From JAUMBM01 sp964441755 (GTDB taxonomy: Bacteria; Bacteroidota; Bacteroidia; Chitinophagales; Saprospiraceae), in contig CAYTVG010000006.1 of NCBI GenBank assembly GCA_964441755.1, forward strand, positions 62,001 to 126,000: a DNA stretch of 64,000 nt, written 5' to 3'. Of the stretch, positions 25,176-34,629 are shown piece by piece. The notes under the pieces are model-generated. The model was not told the DNA's origin, did no database searches, and saw only the letters and a list, made by a program, of their open reading frames with translations. Position 1 is the stretch's first letter. Each line of letters begins with the position of its first letter. The position numbers were made by a program, and so were the translations under genes.

Positions 25176-26033
25176 ATGTATTTGTATAAGCAAGTGACCG
25201 ACATACAGGCGCATCTGCAAGCGGAGCGAGGCAGTTACCAGACGATAGGTTTCGTACCGACCATGGGTGCACTGCATGCGGGTCATATTTCACTGATTAA
25301 CACATCGCTGGCCGAAAACCAGCTCACCGTATGCAGCATTTTCGTTAATCCTACGCAGTTTAATCAGGCTGAGGATCTCGAAAAATACCCCCGTATGCCG
25401 GCCCTGGACATTGCCCGGCTGGCCGATGCCGGCTGCCACATTGTTTTTCTCCCGGAAGTAGAGGTCATTTATCCCCCGGGGCTTGAAACGCGCATAGATA
25501 TTGACCTCAACGGGCTTGATCTGGTGATGGAAGGCGCCCATCGCCCGGGTCATTTCGCAGGAGTTGTACAGGTAGTAAACCGACTGCTTGACATAGTGAA
25601 GCCCCACCGGCTGTATATGGGACAGAAAGACTACCAGCAGCTTTGCATCATCCGCAGAATGCTCGAAGTACAACAATCCCCCGTTGAGCTTGTCATGGTT
25701 CCAACGGTAAGAGAAGTAGACGGTCTTGCCATGAGTTCGCGCAATATGCGGCTAAGCCCTGAAGAGCGGGCGCAGGCAGCTGCGATATACAAAATTCTCC
25801 AGCACCTTCGGCAGGCAGCCCTGAAAAAAGGAGCTTCCTTTGATTCCCTGACGCAAGATGCCTTTAATTCCCTGCAGGCGGCTGGTTTCCGCCCGGAATA
25901 TGTAAGCATTGTTCACGGCATCAGCCTGCAGCCTCTCAACAGCCTGCCTGACAATGGTAGTGTTGTGGCTTGTGTTGCCGCCTGGTTGGGCGAAATACGG
26001 CTGATAGACAATCTGATTATTCGCGAAAAATAA
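25176..26033 (+). CDS. panC: Pantoate--beta-alanine ligase
   Basis: A 285-residue pantothenate synthetase that joins pantoate and beta-alanine using ATP in the last step of vitamin B5 synthesis. All family motifs are in place: PTMGALHAGH (residues 29-38, the HxGH signature), FVNPTQFNQAEDLEKYPR, YMGQKDYQQLCIIRRM and MSSRNMRLS, the KMSKS-like loop. It is followed ten bases later by an argB-like gene on the same strand, so the two are probably co-transcribed. The usual panD was not seen in the window. Confidence 0.97.
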   Translation: MYLYKQVTDIQAHLQAERGSYQTIGFVPTMGALHAGHISLINTSLAENQLTVCSIFVNPTQFNQAEDLEKYPRMPALDIARLADAGCHIVFLPEVEVIYPPGLETRIDIDLNGLDLVMEGAHRPGHFAGVVQVVNRLLDIVKPHRLYMGQKDYQQLCIIRRMLEVQQSPVELVMVPTVREVDGLAMSSRNMRLSPEERAQAAAIYKILQHLRQAALKKGASFDSLTQDAFNSLQAAGFRPEYVSIVHGISLQPLNSLPDNGSVVACVAAWLGEIRLIDNLIIREK

Positions 26034-26043
26034 GCTCCGGCAC

Positions 26044-26817
26044 ATGTCTGAGGTACTCACTATTGTAAAGATTGGTGGGCAGGTTATTGAATCTGCGGAG
26101 ATGTTGCCCGCCTTTCTCAGCTCCTTTGCCTTACTGCCGGCCCCCGGCATACTCATTCATGGAGGGGGCAAAAGAGCCAGTGATATGAGCAGGGCATTAG
26201 GCATTGAACCGCAAATGATTGACGGGCGTCGCGTGACCGATGCGGCTACCCTTGACATTGTCACCATGGTGTATGCAGGGCTCATCAACAAGCAGGTGGT
26301 AGCACGGCTGCAGGCGCTGGGGGTAGACGCCATAGGCTTTAGCGGAGCCGACGCAAATCTCGTCAGGGCAAAGCGTCGGACTTCCGCTTCCATTGACTAC
26401 GGATTTGTGGGGGATGTAACATCCGTCAACAGCACTTTCCTCTGTGAATGCCTTTCACAACAATTATGCCCTGTGATAAGTCCAATCACCCATGATGGTG
26501 CAGGACAGTTGCTCAATACGAATGCAGACAGCATTGCCTCTGCGGTGGCCGTCGCCATGGCAAAGCACTTTCGTGTGCGCCTGCTGTTTGGCTTTGAAAA
26601 ACCCGGTGTGTTGCTGATACCTGATGATGAGCGTAGTGTTATCCCGCGCATTGACCGTGCCTACTACCATCAACTTCGCTCGGAAGGTGTGATTACAGCC
26701 GGCATGTTGCCCAAGCTAGACAATGCTTTCAATGCCATAGAGCAAGGGGTTGCGGAGGTCGTGCTGGGTGACCAGTATACGCTGTTTGATGGGCGGGGTA
26801 CGGTTGTGCATGCCTGA
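26044..26817 (+). CDS. argB: Acetylglutamate kinase (N-acyl-glutamate kinase)
   Basis: A 257-residue amino-acid kinase that phosphorylates N-acetylglutamate in arginine synthesis. Family features are VKIGGQVIE at the start, IHGGGKRASD (about residues 38-47), LGIEPQMIDGRRVTD (acyl-glutamate recognition), LLNTNADSIASAVAV, and EGVITAGMLPKLDNA near the end. Some Bacteroidota use N-succinyl- rather than N-acetyl-glutamate, and which one is used here cannot be told by eye. No other arginine genes are nearby, and pairing with panC is unusual. A double hairpin follows. Confidence 0.92.
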   Translation: MSEVLTIVKIGGQVIESAEMLPAFLSSFALLPAPGILIHGGGKRASDMSRALGIEPQMIDGRRVTDAATLDIVTMVYAGLINKQVVARLQALGVDAIGFSGADANLVRAKRRTSASIDYGFVGDVTSVNSTFLCECLSQQLCPVISPITHDGAGQLLNTNADSIASAVAVAMAKHFRVRLLFGFEKPGVLLIPDDERSVIPRIDRAYYHQLRSEGVITAGMLPKLDNAFNAIEQGVAEVVLGDQYTLFDGRGTVVHA

Positions 26818-26832
26818 GAGCAGTGGCTGGGG

Positions 26833-26904
26833 GGGTGTATTAATTTTTCTGCGAAAAATTAATACACCCGGAACCATTTTGGGGTGGCTGGTGCCACCCC
26901 AAAA
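26833..26904. terminator. Paired hairpins between convergent argB and the TolC-like gene
   Basis: An AT-rich hairpin, 26833-26869 (GGGTGTATTAATTTTT, 16-bp perfect arms, loop CTGCG), then a GC-cored one, 26877-26904 (TTTTGGGGTGGC, 12-bp perfect arms, loop TGGT). Together they fill the gap between the two stops and look like a bidirectional terminator. Confidence 0.68.
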
Positions 26905-26911
26905 ACATGCA

Positions 26912-28267
26912 TCAACGGATCAGTTCACCTGTTAGCCGGAGTAGCTCCGTCTCTGTATTTTTTAGATTCAGCAAAGCATTGAGCTGTGTCTGCGTTGCTG
27001 TCAGGTAGCCAAGCTGCACAGTTCTGTAGTCAAAAGAATTGATAAGGCCGGCACGCAGGCGCTCCTCAGCAATTGACAGATTGCGCTGTGCATTGTCGAC
27101 CAGTTCCTTAGTCAATTGCACAAGACTGCGCTGATTATCGTAGGTATTGTGTGCATTAGCGAGCTGCGTCAACAGTAGCTGCTTTTGACTCTCATAGCTA
27201 AGTTGCGAACTGATTTCTGCCAGTCGGGAGCTTCCGATCTGTCGACGGCGGGCACCATTGTCGAAGATATTATAGACCATAGATACATTGAGGAAAGTAT
27301 TTAGGTTTCGGGCAGCGATGCGCGGCACATCCTGTTCCACCTGTCCACTCACAAAATTGAACGTCTGCACCCCGAACCCAATGCCCGTATTATAGGTCAT
27401 GCCCGCCCGCAGGCTGATGGTAGGTTTGGTATTGGTTTCCAGCAAACGAGTATTCAGCGAGGCCAGCTCCCTTGCCATCACCAGATTCATAAGCTGTTGG
27501 TTATTGGAAAGCAATTTGTCTGCCAGCTCGTTGTACTCATACACCTTACCCTCTGCTGTCAGCTCATCAGCCAGCACATAAGCCGATGGTGCAGTTGACG
27601 GATCTTCTCCAATCAGTTGCAGCAAATTGCGCATGGCGTTTTGGTATAATGTCTGCTGCACCAGGAAGGTAGTTGAATCACTCAGATAGGCATCGCGAGC
27701 CTGCAGCAAATCAAATGTGTTTGCCTGCCCGTATGACTGCCGCAGCTGCTGGTAATCCACTCGGTCACGAGACAAACTAAGCACCCCCTGGAGTATGCTA
27801 AGCTGTTCGCGCTGTACCAGTACCCCATGATACGACTGAATCACTGCGAGCATTGTCTGTTCTATCTGCTGCCGCAACTGACCAGCCGACAAATTATACT
27901 GCCCTTCCAGTTGTCCCTTGTTGATGGCAGCCCTGTGTCCGTCAAAGATAACCCAGACCGTTTCAAGTCCGGGCACTATACTGGTATTCAACACACTGGA
28001 TTTGAATAATATGCTTGCCGGATTACTCGTATTGGAGTAATTGTTATTGGCATTAGCCGTCAGGTTGACCACCGGATAGCGATTGGTCAGGCTCCAGTCA
28101 TTGTTGTTTTCGGCTACCGCCAGCTCGGCCTTTGCCACCCTTATGGGATAATTGCATTCCAGCGCCCTTTGGAGCGCCTCTGACAGTGTGAGTGACTGCT
28201 GGGCGGTAATTGTACCAGCGAACCACAGCAGGCTGATAACGGACAGGACGAAACGAAAATAATTCAT
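26912..28267 (-). CDS. TolC-family outer-membrane channel protein
   Basis: A 451-residue outer-membrane efflux protein. From the ATG at 28267 it starts with a signal peptide (MNYFRFVLSVISLLWFAGTITAQ). The usual two-repeat helical barrel pattern follows: LTLSEALQRALECNYPIRVAK in the first half and NLSIAEERLRAGLINSFDYRTVQ in the second. It would form the exit duct for a tripartite efflux pump. The RND pump and membrane fusion protein lie upstream on the same strand, separated by a nucleotidase and a GtrA gene, with a 129-bp gap before this gene. The 24 codons upstream of this start look non-coding. Confidence 0.9.
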   Translation of the reverse strand: MNYFRFVLSVISLLWFAGTITAQQSLTLSEALQRALECNYPIRVAKAELAVAENNNDWSLTNRYPVVNLTANANNNYSNTSNPASILFKSSVLNTSIVPGLETVWVIFDGHRAAINKGQLEGQYNLSAGQLRQQIEQTMLAVIQSYHGVLVQREQLSILQGVLSLSRDRVDYQQLRQSYGQANTFDLLQARDAYLSDSTTFLVQQTLYQNAMRNLLQLIGEDPSTAPSAYVLADELTAEGKVYEYNELADKLLSNNQQLMNLVMARELASLNTRLLETNTKPTISLRAGMTYNTGIGFGVQTFNFVSGQVEQDVPRIAARNLNTFLNVSMVYNIFDNGARRRQIGSSRLAEISSQLSYESQKQLLLTQLANAHNTYDNQRSLVQLTKELVDNAQRNLSIAEERLRAGLINSFDYRTVQLGYLTATQTQLNALLNLKNTETELLRLTGELIR

Positions 28268-28396
28268 ACCAAAAACCATTGTAAATTGATTATTGTGTGC
28301 TCGACTTTCTCCAACAACAGCAGCGACCGGAGATTTCACAGAACATCCCTGCCCTGACCATTTGGTTGCAACAAAGCTGCCACGCGCCCGAGAAGA

Positions 28397-28798
28397 TCAT
28401 GTTTTTTCAAATATATATTGCTTACTGACAAAGTTATAGAAAAAAACCACTGCCGTTGAGGACGCCTTCACCAGCCACTGCCGGCACGCAAAGAAAGGAA
28501 CATAATTGAGACCGCCCACCAAGGCCGTATCCAGTACCAATCCGCCTGCCGAAGCCACCATAGACCACATAAAAGTTTTTCGCACCGACCCCCCTGCCTG
28601 AAAGACGACGTAGCGGTGCATCAAAAAATTAATCACAACTGCCGTACAGTAAGCGACCAGATTGGCAGGCACAGGCGGCAGAAAGCGATTGGCCAACAGC
28701 AAATAGAGTCCAATATTTACGGATGTAGCGAGCAGTCCGGAAGCAGCAAAACGCCCCATTTTCATCACGGCCCCTGTCATTCCGGTATTGCTTTTCAT
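28397..28798 (-). CDS. GtrA-family membrane protein
   Basis: A 133-residue protein with about four transmembrane segments and GtrA-family features: FAASGLLATSVNIGLYLLLAN, VAYCTAVVINFLMHRYVVF and a final segment ending FYNFVSKQYIFEKT. GtrA proteins are linked to translocation of lipid-linked sugars or to cell-surface glycosylation. The start overlaps the upstream nucleotidase stop by four bases (ATGA type), showing tight coupling in the RND operon. No glycosyltransferase partner is adjacent. Confidence 0.88.
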   Translation of the reverse strand: MKSNTGMTGAVMKMGRFAASGLLATSVNIGLYLLLANRFLPPVPANLVAYCTAVVINFLMHRYVVFQAGGSVRKTFMWSMVASAGGLVLDTALVGGLNYVPFFACRQWLVKASSTAVVFFYNFVSKQYIFEKT

Positions 28799-29364
28799 AC
28801 GCTATATGACGCTCCTTGTGTGCCTGTATGTACTTTTTTTTCCTCCTCAAAAAAAGCTCGAATCTCTTCCCAGTCATTCACTCGCCGGAACCTCGTTTCT
28901 GCCAGATTGTGAGAAGCGGTATACAGCAATCCTTTGCCCCTGAAAGTTTCCAGATTCCTCACATGATCATCGATCATATAATCTGCCTGAATAATTCGCT
29001 TATCTCCGCAGAAGACAATATTTTTCCAGGGAATGAAAGGAAAGTGAGTAGCCAGCCAGTCGTATTTGTCTTCGAAAGAATACCTGAATTCCATGGCTGC
29101 TGTGATGATAAACAGCTCATAGTCTTCCATAAGTTCTCTGACGACGTCTTGGCTACCCGGCATAACCGGCAAATCCGCAAAAAAGCCCTTAGTATGCAGC
29201 ACATTGCGCACCTCAGCAGCTCCTGCCAGGTCGTAAATTTTTTTACCCGCGTATTCCTCCCAAGATGGCCGCCAGCCCATGAGTTGTTCGAAAGCATCCA
29301 GCAACTTGGGGCGAACATCTGCGATAACCTCGTCCATATCCAGCGCAATTCGTTGCTTTGCCAT
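28795..29364 (-). CDS. 5'(3')-deoxyribonucleotidase-like HAD phosphatase
   Basis: A 189-residue protein of the NT5C type within the HAD superfamily, predicted to dephosphorylate (deoxy)nucleoside monophosphates in the cytoplasm. The HAD motif I is ALDMDEVIAD (nucleophile Asp and acid/base Asp, residues 8-17). Motif II is in LFIITAAM. The late acidic motif is YMIDDHVRNLE. Most relatives read DMDGVLAD, so the Gly-to-Glu change in motif I is worth noting. It starts 20 bases after the RND pump stop and overlaps GtrA by four bases. Its place in an efflux operon has no obvious functional reason. Confidence 0.85.
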   Translation of the reverse strand: MAKQRIALDMDEVIADVRPKLLDAFEQLMGWRPSWEEYAGKKIYDLAGAAEVRNVLHTKGFFADLPVMPGSQDVVRELMEDYELFIITAAMEFRYSFEDKYDWLATHFPFIPWKNIVFCGDKRIIQADYMIDDHVRNLETFRGKGLLYTASHNLAETRFRRVNDWEEIRAFFEEEKKVHTGTQGASYSV

Positions 29365-29384
29365 ACTGACGCACTATTTTTTAA

Positions 29385-32300
29385 TTAATTATGTCTGAGA
29401 TCATCCTGCATCTCACGTTCAGCTTCCATCTCCTTACGAGCAGGCTCTACCAGTTCTTTGGCCGGAGTATACCCATGGCTCACATAAGCCCCCAGCAACC
29501 GCAGCCGGTTGAGGATTACCAGCAGTGCCGGCAGCAGGATAAGATTTATCAGGGTTGCCATCAGCAATCCATACGAAACGGATATGGCCATCGGAATCAG
29601 GAACTGTGCCTGCAAGCTTTTTTCGAACATGATAGGTGCCAAACCCGCAAAGGTAGTCAGGGATGTCAACAATATGGGTCGAAAGCGAGAAACACCCGCT
29701 TCGTACAAAGCATCCATTTGTCCGTGCCCTGCACGCAGCAAATCATTGTAGGCACTAACCAGCACCAGTGCATCATTGACCAAAATACCAATCAGCGCAA
29801 TCACCCCTAAAAAGGAGAACAAACTAAGCGGAGCATCCATCAGCCAGTGACCACCGATGACACCCGCCAAAGAAAAAGGAATCAACAGGAAAACAACCAC
29901 GGTCTGCCCCATATCGCGAAACGTAAGAGCGATAATAAAAAACATAGCCGCCAGCACGACCAGACCTACGCGCCGCATAGAGGAGACCGATTTTTCCTGC
30001 TCCCTGTTCTGACCTTCAAATAAGGCCGACACACCGGGAAATCCGGCAAGCACTTTCGGGAGCACTTCTTCCTTCAGGTTAATAGTAAGATCGCTTACAC
30101 TAACATCATCGTTGGCGATATCTGCCTCTACTTTAACCTCACGCTTACCATCGATATGGTTGATGCTAATAACCCCCCTGCCTACGGAAAGCTCAGCTAC
30201 TTCACTCAGCGGAAAGGTACCTGCCAACGTTCTGATGCGCATATCTGCCAAATCCACCCAGTCGCGCCTGTCGTCTTCGTGATACCTTACCCACACTTTT
30301 ACCTCATCCTCTCCGCGCTGCAAGCGCTGTGCCTCAGCCCCGAAGAATCCCTGCCGCACCTGCCCGATAATTGTCTGCACGTCCAGTCCAAGATAGCGCG
30401 CCTTATCCTTGAGCGTAATATTGATTTCTCGCAGTCCTTCCTGGTTATTATCATTGATATCAGTTAGTTCAGTCAGTTGGCGGAGTTCATCCTTCACTGC
30501 CTGGGTAGCTAGTTGAAGCTCCTTGTAGTTATTGCCCACCAGCGATATAGAGACCGGCTTACCGAAAGCAGTCTGACTGCCGAAAGAAATAATTTCGGCT
30601 TCTTCCACCGGACCAGCCTCCCGTCGGATGGTATTGACCACCTCACGCAAGCGCAGGCTGTCGCGATTTTCACCATCGAGCAAAGCAATATTGATAGTAG
30701 CCTGATAGGATGTAGGCCCAAGTTTTACTTCTACCTGCTTAATAGCCTGTTTTTGGTTATTGAAATAGTGCTCACTCAGCTCCTCATTGGCTCGCCAGGT
30801 AGCTTCTTCCAGTCTTTTAACAAGTCCCATGGTTACCTCTTCACGAGTTCCGGCGGGCATTTGCAACGTAATACTCAGATCATCGCGTTCAATGATGGGA
30901 AAAAACGTCGATGGGACGAAGCCCCCGCTGAGCGCCCCGAAAGACATGGCGAGTACCGCCACAAAAGAAGTTACAACAATCACCTTATTATGTATGGTGA
31001 ATCGCAACACAGGTGCGTAGGTTCTGTCGCGAAGGAAATACATAAGTCTGTCAAACCACTTGCGTATTAGCCCGGGTTGTTGGTTGAGCCGGAGTGCCTT
31101 CGAATGTGCGATGTGGGTAGGCAGTACGAAGATGCCTTCCACCAGCGAAAATGCCAAAGAAAAGATAACCACGACAGCCATATCTGAAAAAAAATCGCCG
31201 ATACGGCCATCCAGAAACAAGAAGCTGGAGAAGGCAACGATGGTTGTCAATACAGCAGCTACAACTGCCGGCAGCACGATAAGCGTTCCGCCACTGGCGG
31301 CCTTGAGCGAAGAATCCCCCTCTTCAAAGCGACTATAGATACTCTCTCCAATGACGATACCATCATCGACCAAAATACCGACGACGATGATCATACCAAA
31401 AAGCGAAATCGCATTAATAGTAATACCCACCAGATAGGCCATCAGAAACATTCCTGCAAAAGAAATAGGAATGGATAAAGCCACCCAAAACGCCAGTCGC
31501 CAGTTCAGAAAAAGTGCCAGTACGAACAAAACAATCATGAACCCCATCACCCCATTGACGGTAAGCAGATCGATGCGCTGTCTGAGCAGGATACTGGAAT
31601 CCCGAATGGTTTCAGCCTCTACAACTTCGTGGCGAGCGTTAAAATCATCGACGTACTGACGGACCTTGTCCGTGATGTCCAGCAAATCCTCCTCCAGCGT
31701 ATTCTGTACGGTAACGACTACCGATGGTTTGCCATTGAGAAAGGACCTGTTGGGGTTGTCTGCCCAACGATCGCGGATCTCAGCTACCTGATGAAGCCGG
31801 ACGACCCCACCGGCGGGCGTAGTTTTGACAACAATATCCCGGAGACCCTCAGCCGAATAACTTTTATTTCGGGAGCGAAGCAGCAGTTCTTCTTTTTTAC
31901 CTTTTACAGATCCTCCGGTAAGATCGACATTGCTTTTGCGCACTGCCTCGGCCGCCTCCTGAAAACTGAGTCCATAAGCCCTGAGGTCTCTCTCTCTGAA
32001 AGCAATTTCGATTTCTTCATCAGGAAACCCGCTGAGCTCCACTTTTGAGATACCCTCCATTGAGCGGAGCTCATCTTCTGCAAGGCGTCCGTACCTTTTT
32101 AGTGTTGCAAGATCAACATTGCCACTAATGGCGAAGCTATAGGCAAAACCCAGATTTTCCTGTTTGTAGACTACCGCCGGCTCCATACCAACCGGGAAAG
32201 AACTGATTCGATCGACAGCATTTTTAACATCCTGAAGCACGACATCTGTATCGTAGCCCTTCAGCACCTCTACAGTCACCGTTCCGCTGTTTTCCCTGCT

Positions 32301-32552
32301 TACCGAAACAAATCTTTCGATACCACTAAGACCTTTGAGGTTTTCCTCAATTTTATTGATGATACCCTCTTCAACCTCTTCAGGCGCAGCCCCCGGAAAG
32401 ATAGTTTGTATACTGATGATACGACTTTCAACTTCAGGAAAGAAAGTAGACTTGATATTAGCCAAGCCAAACCAGCCCAGCGCGAAGAGCGCTATCATCA
32501 GCAAGTTGGCAGCAATGGGGTATTTTATAAAATACTGAATAAGACCACGCAT
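29385..32552 (-). CDS. RND-family efflux pump, inner-membrane transporter
   Basis: A 1055-residue AcrB/MexB-type proton antiporter with the usual duplicated layout of 12 transmembrane helices and two large periplasmic loops. The proton-relay Asp pair is visible in helix 4 (GILVDDGIVIGE), and the second half carries the matching GILVNDALVLVSAYN. N-terminal FFPEVESRIISIQTIFPGA is typical of the family. The ATG at 32552 is the first good start; the two codons before it would need a TTG. It follows the membrane fusion protein by 18 bases. The substrates could be drugs, metals or lipids and cannot be assigned from sequence. Confidence 0.95.
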   Translation of the reverse strand: MRGLIQYFIKYPIAANLLMIALFALGWFGLANIKSTFFPEVESRIISIQTIFPGAAPEEVEEGIINKIEENLKGLSGIERFVSVSRENSGTVTVEVLKGYDTDVVLQDVKNAVDRISSFPVGMEPAVVYKQENLGFAYSFAISGNVDLATLKRYGRLAEDELRSMEGISKVELSGFPDEEIEIAFRERDLRAYGLSFQEAAEAVRKSNVDLTGGSVKGKKEELLLRSRNKSYSAEGLRDIVVKTTPAGGVVRLHQVAEIRDRWADNPNRSFLNGKPSVVVTVQNTLEEDLLDITDKVRQYVDDFNARHEVVEAETIRDSSILLRQRIDLLTVNGVMGFMIVLFVLALFLNWRLAFWVALSIPISFAGMFLMAYLVGITINAISLFGMIIVVGILVDDGIVIGESIYSRFEEGDSSLKAASGGTLIVLPAVVAAVLTTIVAFSSFLFLDGRIGDFFSDMAVVVIFSLAFSLVEGIFVLPTHIAHSKALRLNQQPGLIRKWFDRLMYFLRDRTYAPVLRFTIHNKVIVVTSFVAVLAMSFGALSGGFVPSTFFPIIERDDLSITLQMPAGTREEVTMGLVKRLEEATWRANEELSEHYFNNQKQAIKQVEVKLGPTSYQATINIALLDGENRDSLRLREVVNTIRREAGPVEEAEIISFGSQTAFGKPVSISLVGNNYKELQLATQAVKDELRQLTELTDINDNNQEGLREINITLKDKARYLGLDVQTIIGQVRQGFFGAEAQRLQRGEDEVKVWVRYHEDDRRDWVDLADMRIRTLAGTFPLSEVAELSVGRGVISINHIDGKREVKVEADIANDDVSVSDLTINLKEEVLPKVLAGFPGVSALFEGQNREQEKSVSSMRRVGLVVLAAMFFIIALTFRDMGQTVVVFLLIPFSLAGVIGGHWLMDAPLSLFSFLGVIALIGILVNDALVLVSAYNDLLRAGHGQMDALYEAGVSRFRPILLTSLTTFAGLAPIMFEKSLQAQFLIPMAISVSYGLLMATLINLILLPALLVILNRLRLLGAYVSHGYTPAKELVEPARKEMEAEREMQDDLRHN

Positions 32553-32570
32553 GAGCAATACTTATGATAG

Positions 32571-33698
32571 CTATTGAAGAGGTTGAACGCTGACTTTCAT
32601 CCCGTCGAAAGCGGCAGGAGGCATTTCCGAAAGGATTTGTGTGCCGTCACTGAGGCCCCGGATAATTGCACTTTCACGCTCAATTTTGACCAGTTCAACC
32701 TCCGTGAATCGCAGTGTACTATCCTGCACCACATAAACTCCCTGCTGATTGACCAACAAATTTTTGTTGATGCGGAAAGCCTTGGCCACCCTGACAGCAG
32801 CAAGTTGCCCGCGGAGATACATACCCTCTCTCAGATTGGCGCCTGACACACTTATGAACACCTGGACCGTCTGAGAGCCGGCATCAATAACATCGCTTAT
32901 GCGACTGACTTTGCCATTCCAGCTACCCTCAACATCTTCGCTGCTCAGCCGGAGGTTGGTCCCCGGCTTCACATACTTTAGATCAGCCAAAGGAACAGTT
33001 GCGATTAATTCATAATCCGTCGTTTTCATGATTGATCCGAGCTTTTGGCCCACGCGAACCAGCGTACCGGCACTAGCGGAGGCCTCCGTCAGCACCCCGT
33101 TAAACGGGGCATAGAGCGTGTACTTCGAGAGTCTCTCTTCTGCGCTTTTGACGTTATAATATTGCGTATAGAGATTTCTGGCCGCCACAAAGCGTTTTTC
33201 CTGAGATGTAAGCGGCTGCGGCAAAGGCATGACGGGTTTCTGAATATCGAAATCCGCCAGATAGCGATCCCACTGCGGAAAACTGGCCGGATAATCCACT
33301 TTCAGATCCGGCATCAGTTGAGCGATAGAATTCAGCAAGGTACTTTTGAGCGCGAGCAGTGATAAACGCGCCTCTTCATCGTCCATTTTGATCATTGGCG
33401 TACCCTTTGCAAAGGTTACGCCTACCTTAAAAGGTTGGTTGGTCGCCAGAACCTGGCCACCCACCTCGGAAAAAATCTCCACCTTATCGTAAGCAATCAG
33501 CCTGCCCTCCAGCTGAACGACAGCAGGTACATCTTCATTTTTTACCAATTGCACCCTCACTTGCCTGGTCGTCACCTCCTTAGCCTGACGGGGAGGTGCC
33601 TGTTTTTGGCTGGCCAGATAGCGGGCACCCACTACCCCCAGCACGAGAATCAGCAACCCGACGACATAGGATAGAACTTGCTTGATTTTTTGTTTCAT
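32571..33698 (-). CDS. RND efflux periplasmic adaptor (membrane fusion protein)
   Basis: A 375-residue HlyD/AcrA-type adaptor that links the RND pump to the outer-membrane channel. An N-terminal membrane anchor (VLSYVVGLLILVLGVVGARYL) is followed by the first lipoyl half (AYDKVEIFSEVGGQVL), a short hairpin region, the second lipoyl half (LYAPFNGVLTEASASAGTLVRVGQ) and beta-barrel parts ending before residue 375. The ATG at 33698 is chosen because the 20 extra upstream codons interrupt the anchor region. It is the first gene of the efflux operon. Confidence 0.93.
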   Translation of the reverse strand: MKQKIKQVLSYVVGLLILVLGVVGARYLASQKQAPPRQAKEVTTRQVRVQLVKNEDVPAVVQLEGRLIAYDKVEIFSEVGGQVLATNQPFKVGVTFAKGTPMIKMDDEEARLSLLALKSTLLNSIAQLMPDLKVDYPASFPQWDRYLADFDIQKPVMPLPQPLTSQEKRFVAARNLYTQYYNVKSAEERLSKYTLYAPFNGVLTEASASAGTLVRVGQKLGSIMKTTDYELIATVPLADLKYVKPGTNLRLSSEDVEGSWNGKVSRISDVIDAGSQTVQVFISVSGANLREGMYLRGQLAAVRVAKAFRINKNLLVNQQGVYVVQDSTLRFTEVELVKIERESAIIRGLSDGTQILSEMPPAAFDGMKVSVQPLQ

Positions 33699-34004
33699 AC
33701 AGACGAAATTCTTGAAAATCTTTATCGAAATGAACAATACACACCCGCTTACCTGCACAACACCAAGAAAACCATCTGTATTAGGTAAACTGATTTACCA
33801 AAACTGGCTGATTCCCCAGCGGCAAAGAAAGGCAATTTTATTATCAACGCTGCCAAACTACAAGAACGAAGCAGCGAAGACAATAGCTAATGCTGCTAAC
33901 AACAGCCTATCGGTCAACAAATGGTGAAGGAAGCTACTGCAGCATTAACCCATATGCAGCCCGCGGACAACAGCCTTATACGAGCGCTTAGTTATCCGAA
34001 CTCA
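33699..34004. other. Gap upstream of the efflux operon
   Basis: About 300 bp that should hold the promoter of the minus-strand efflux operon. It is AT-rich near 33730-33900. I found no perfect TAnnTTTG box, hairpin or regulator-like palindrome. Confidence 0.4.
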
Positions 34005-34304
34005 TTAATTGAGCGAAAAATGCATGACTGCGGAAGCTGTATTGTGGAACATAAGTTCTGCAATATGAGGTCGCATATATTCAGCCAGTGGCAGCCGCCC
34101 GATCTGCTCTCTGAGGGCCTGTTCTGACTCAGCCCGCATTATAACCCACAACCTGGAGCGATCCAGCGCGAGGCTGTAAGCCTGAATAACCCCCTCTGCC
34201 AGCATCTTATTGACCACGAAACGATGGCGGGGAATTGTGCTGATGAAAGTCTCTGACAACACCTCCGGGAGTTCAAACTCCACCATGAAAGTTCTGTTAT
34301 TCAT
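34005..34304 (-). CDS. Muconolactone-isomerase-like small protein
   Basis: A 99-residue ferredoxin-like-fold protein resembling the muconolactone delta-isomerase (MIase-like) family. MVEFELPEVLSETFISTIP at the start, then RHRFVVNKMLAEGVIQAYSL, then LWVIMRAESEQALREQIGRL and PLAEYMRPHIAELMF follow the family pattern. True muconolactone isomerases act in catechol breakdown, but many relatives have other or unknown roles, so no reaction is assigned. The ATG at 34304 is preferred over an upstream TTG. It stands alone on the minus strand. Confidence 0.6.
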   Translation of the reverse strand: MNNRTFMVEFELPEVLSETFISTIPRHRFVVNKMLAEGVIQAYSLALDRSRLWVIMRAESEQALREQIGRLPLAEYMRPHIAELMFHNTASAVMHFSLN

Positions 34305-34629
34305 TGCCAAATGCTAAAAAAAGGGTTGTTAAAAGAATGCCGACCTTGCATTTGCTGCGGGCAAGCTGTGCAGCATGAGGGCAGCACACCACCAACAGCT
34401 ACCATTGGCTGCACTTTGTCAACAAAATAACCTCTACAATAATGTCGCCAGCCGGTAAAATGTTTAGTGACTGTCCGCGATTCCCTCACTGGATTTACAA
34501 CGGTTCTTTTTCCGCGGGCTTCCATACATTTCCGTTCATCCAGGGCAAGCGCACTGTTACTACAACGAAGGAAATATTTTACATGCCGCAGAAAATTGCA
34601 AACAGGTTTGCAGTCCAGCAGCAGTGCGA
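34305..34629. other. Gap with no gene seen
   Basis: About 325 bp between the MIase-like gene and the next minus-strand gene. Several short overlapping frames occur, none with family resemblance. No strong hairpin was found, in contrast to most 3' gaps in this window. Confidence 0.35.
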
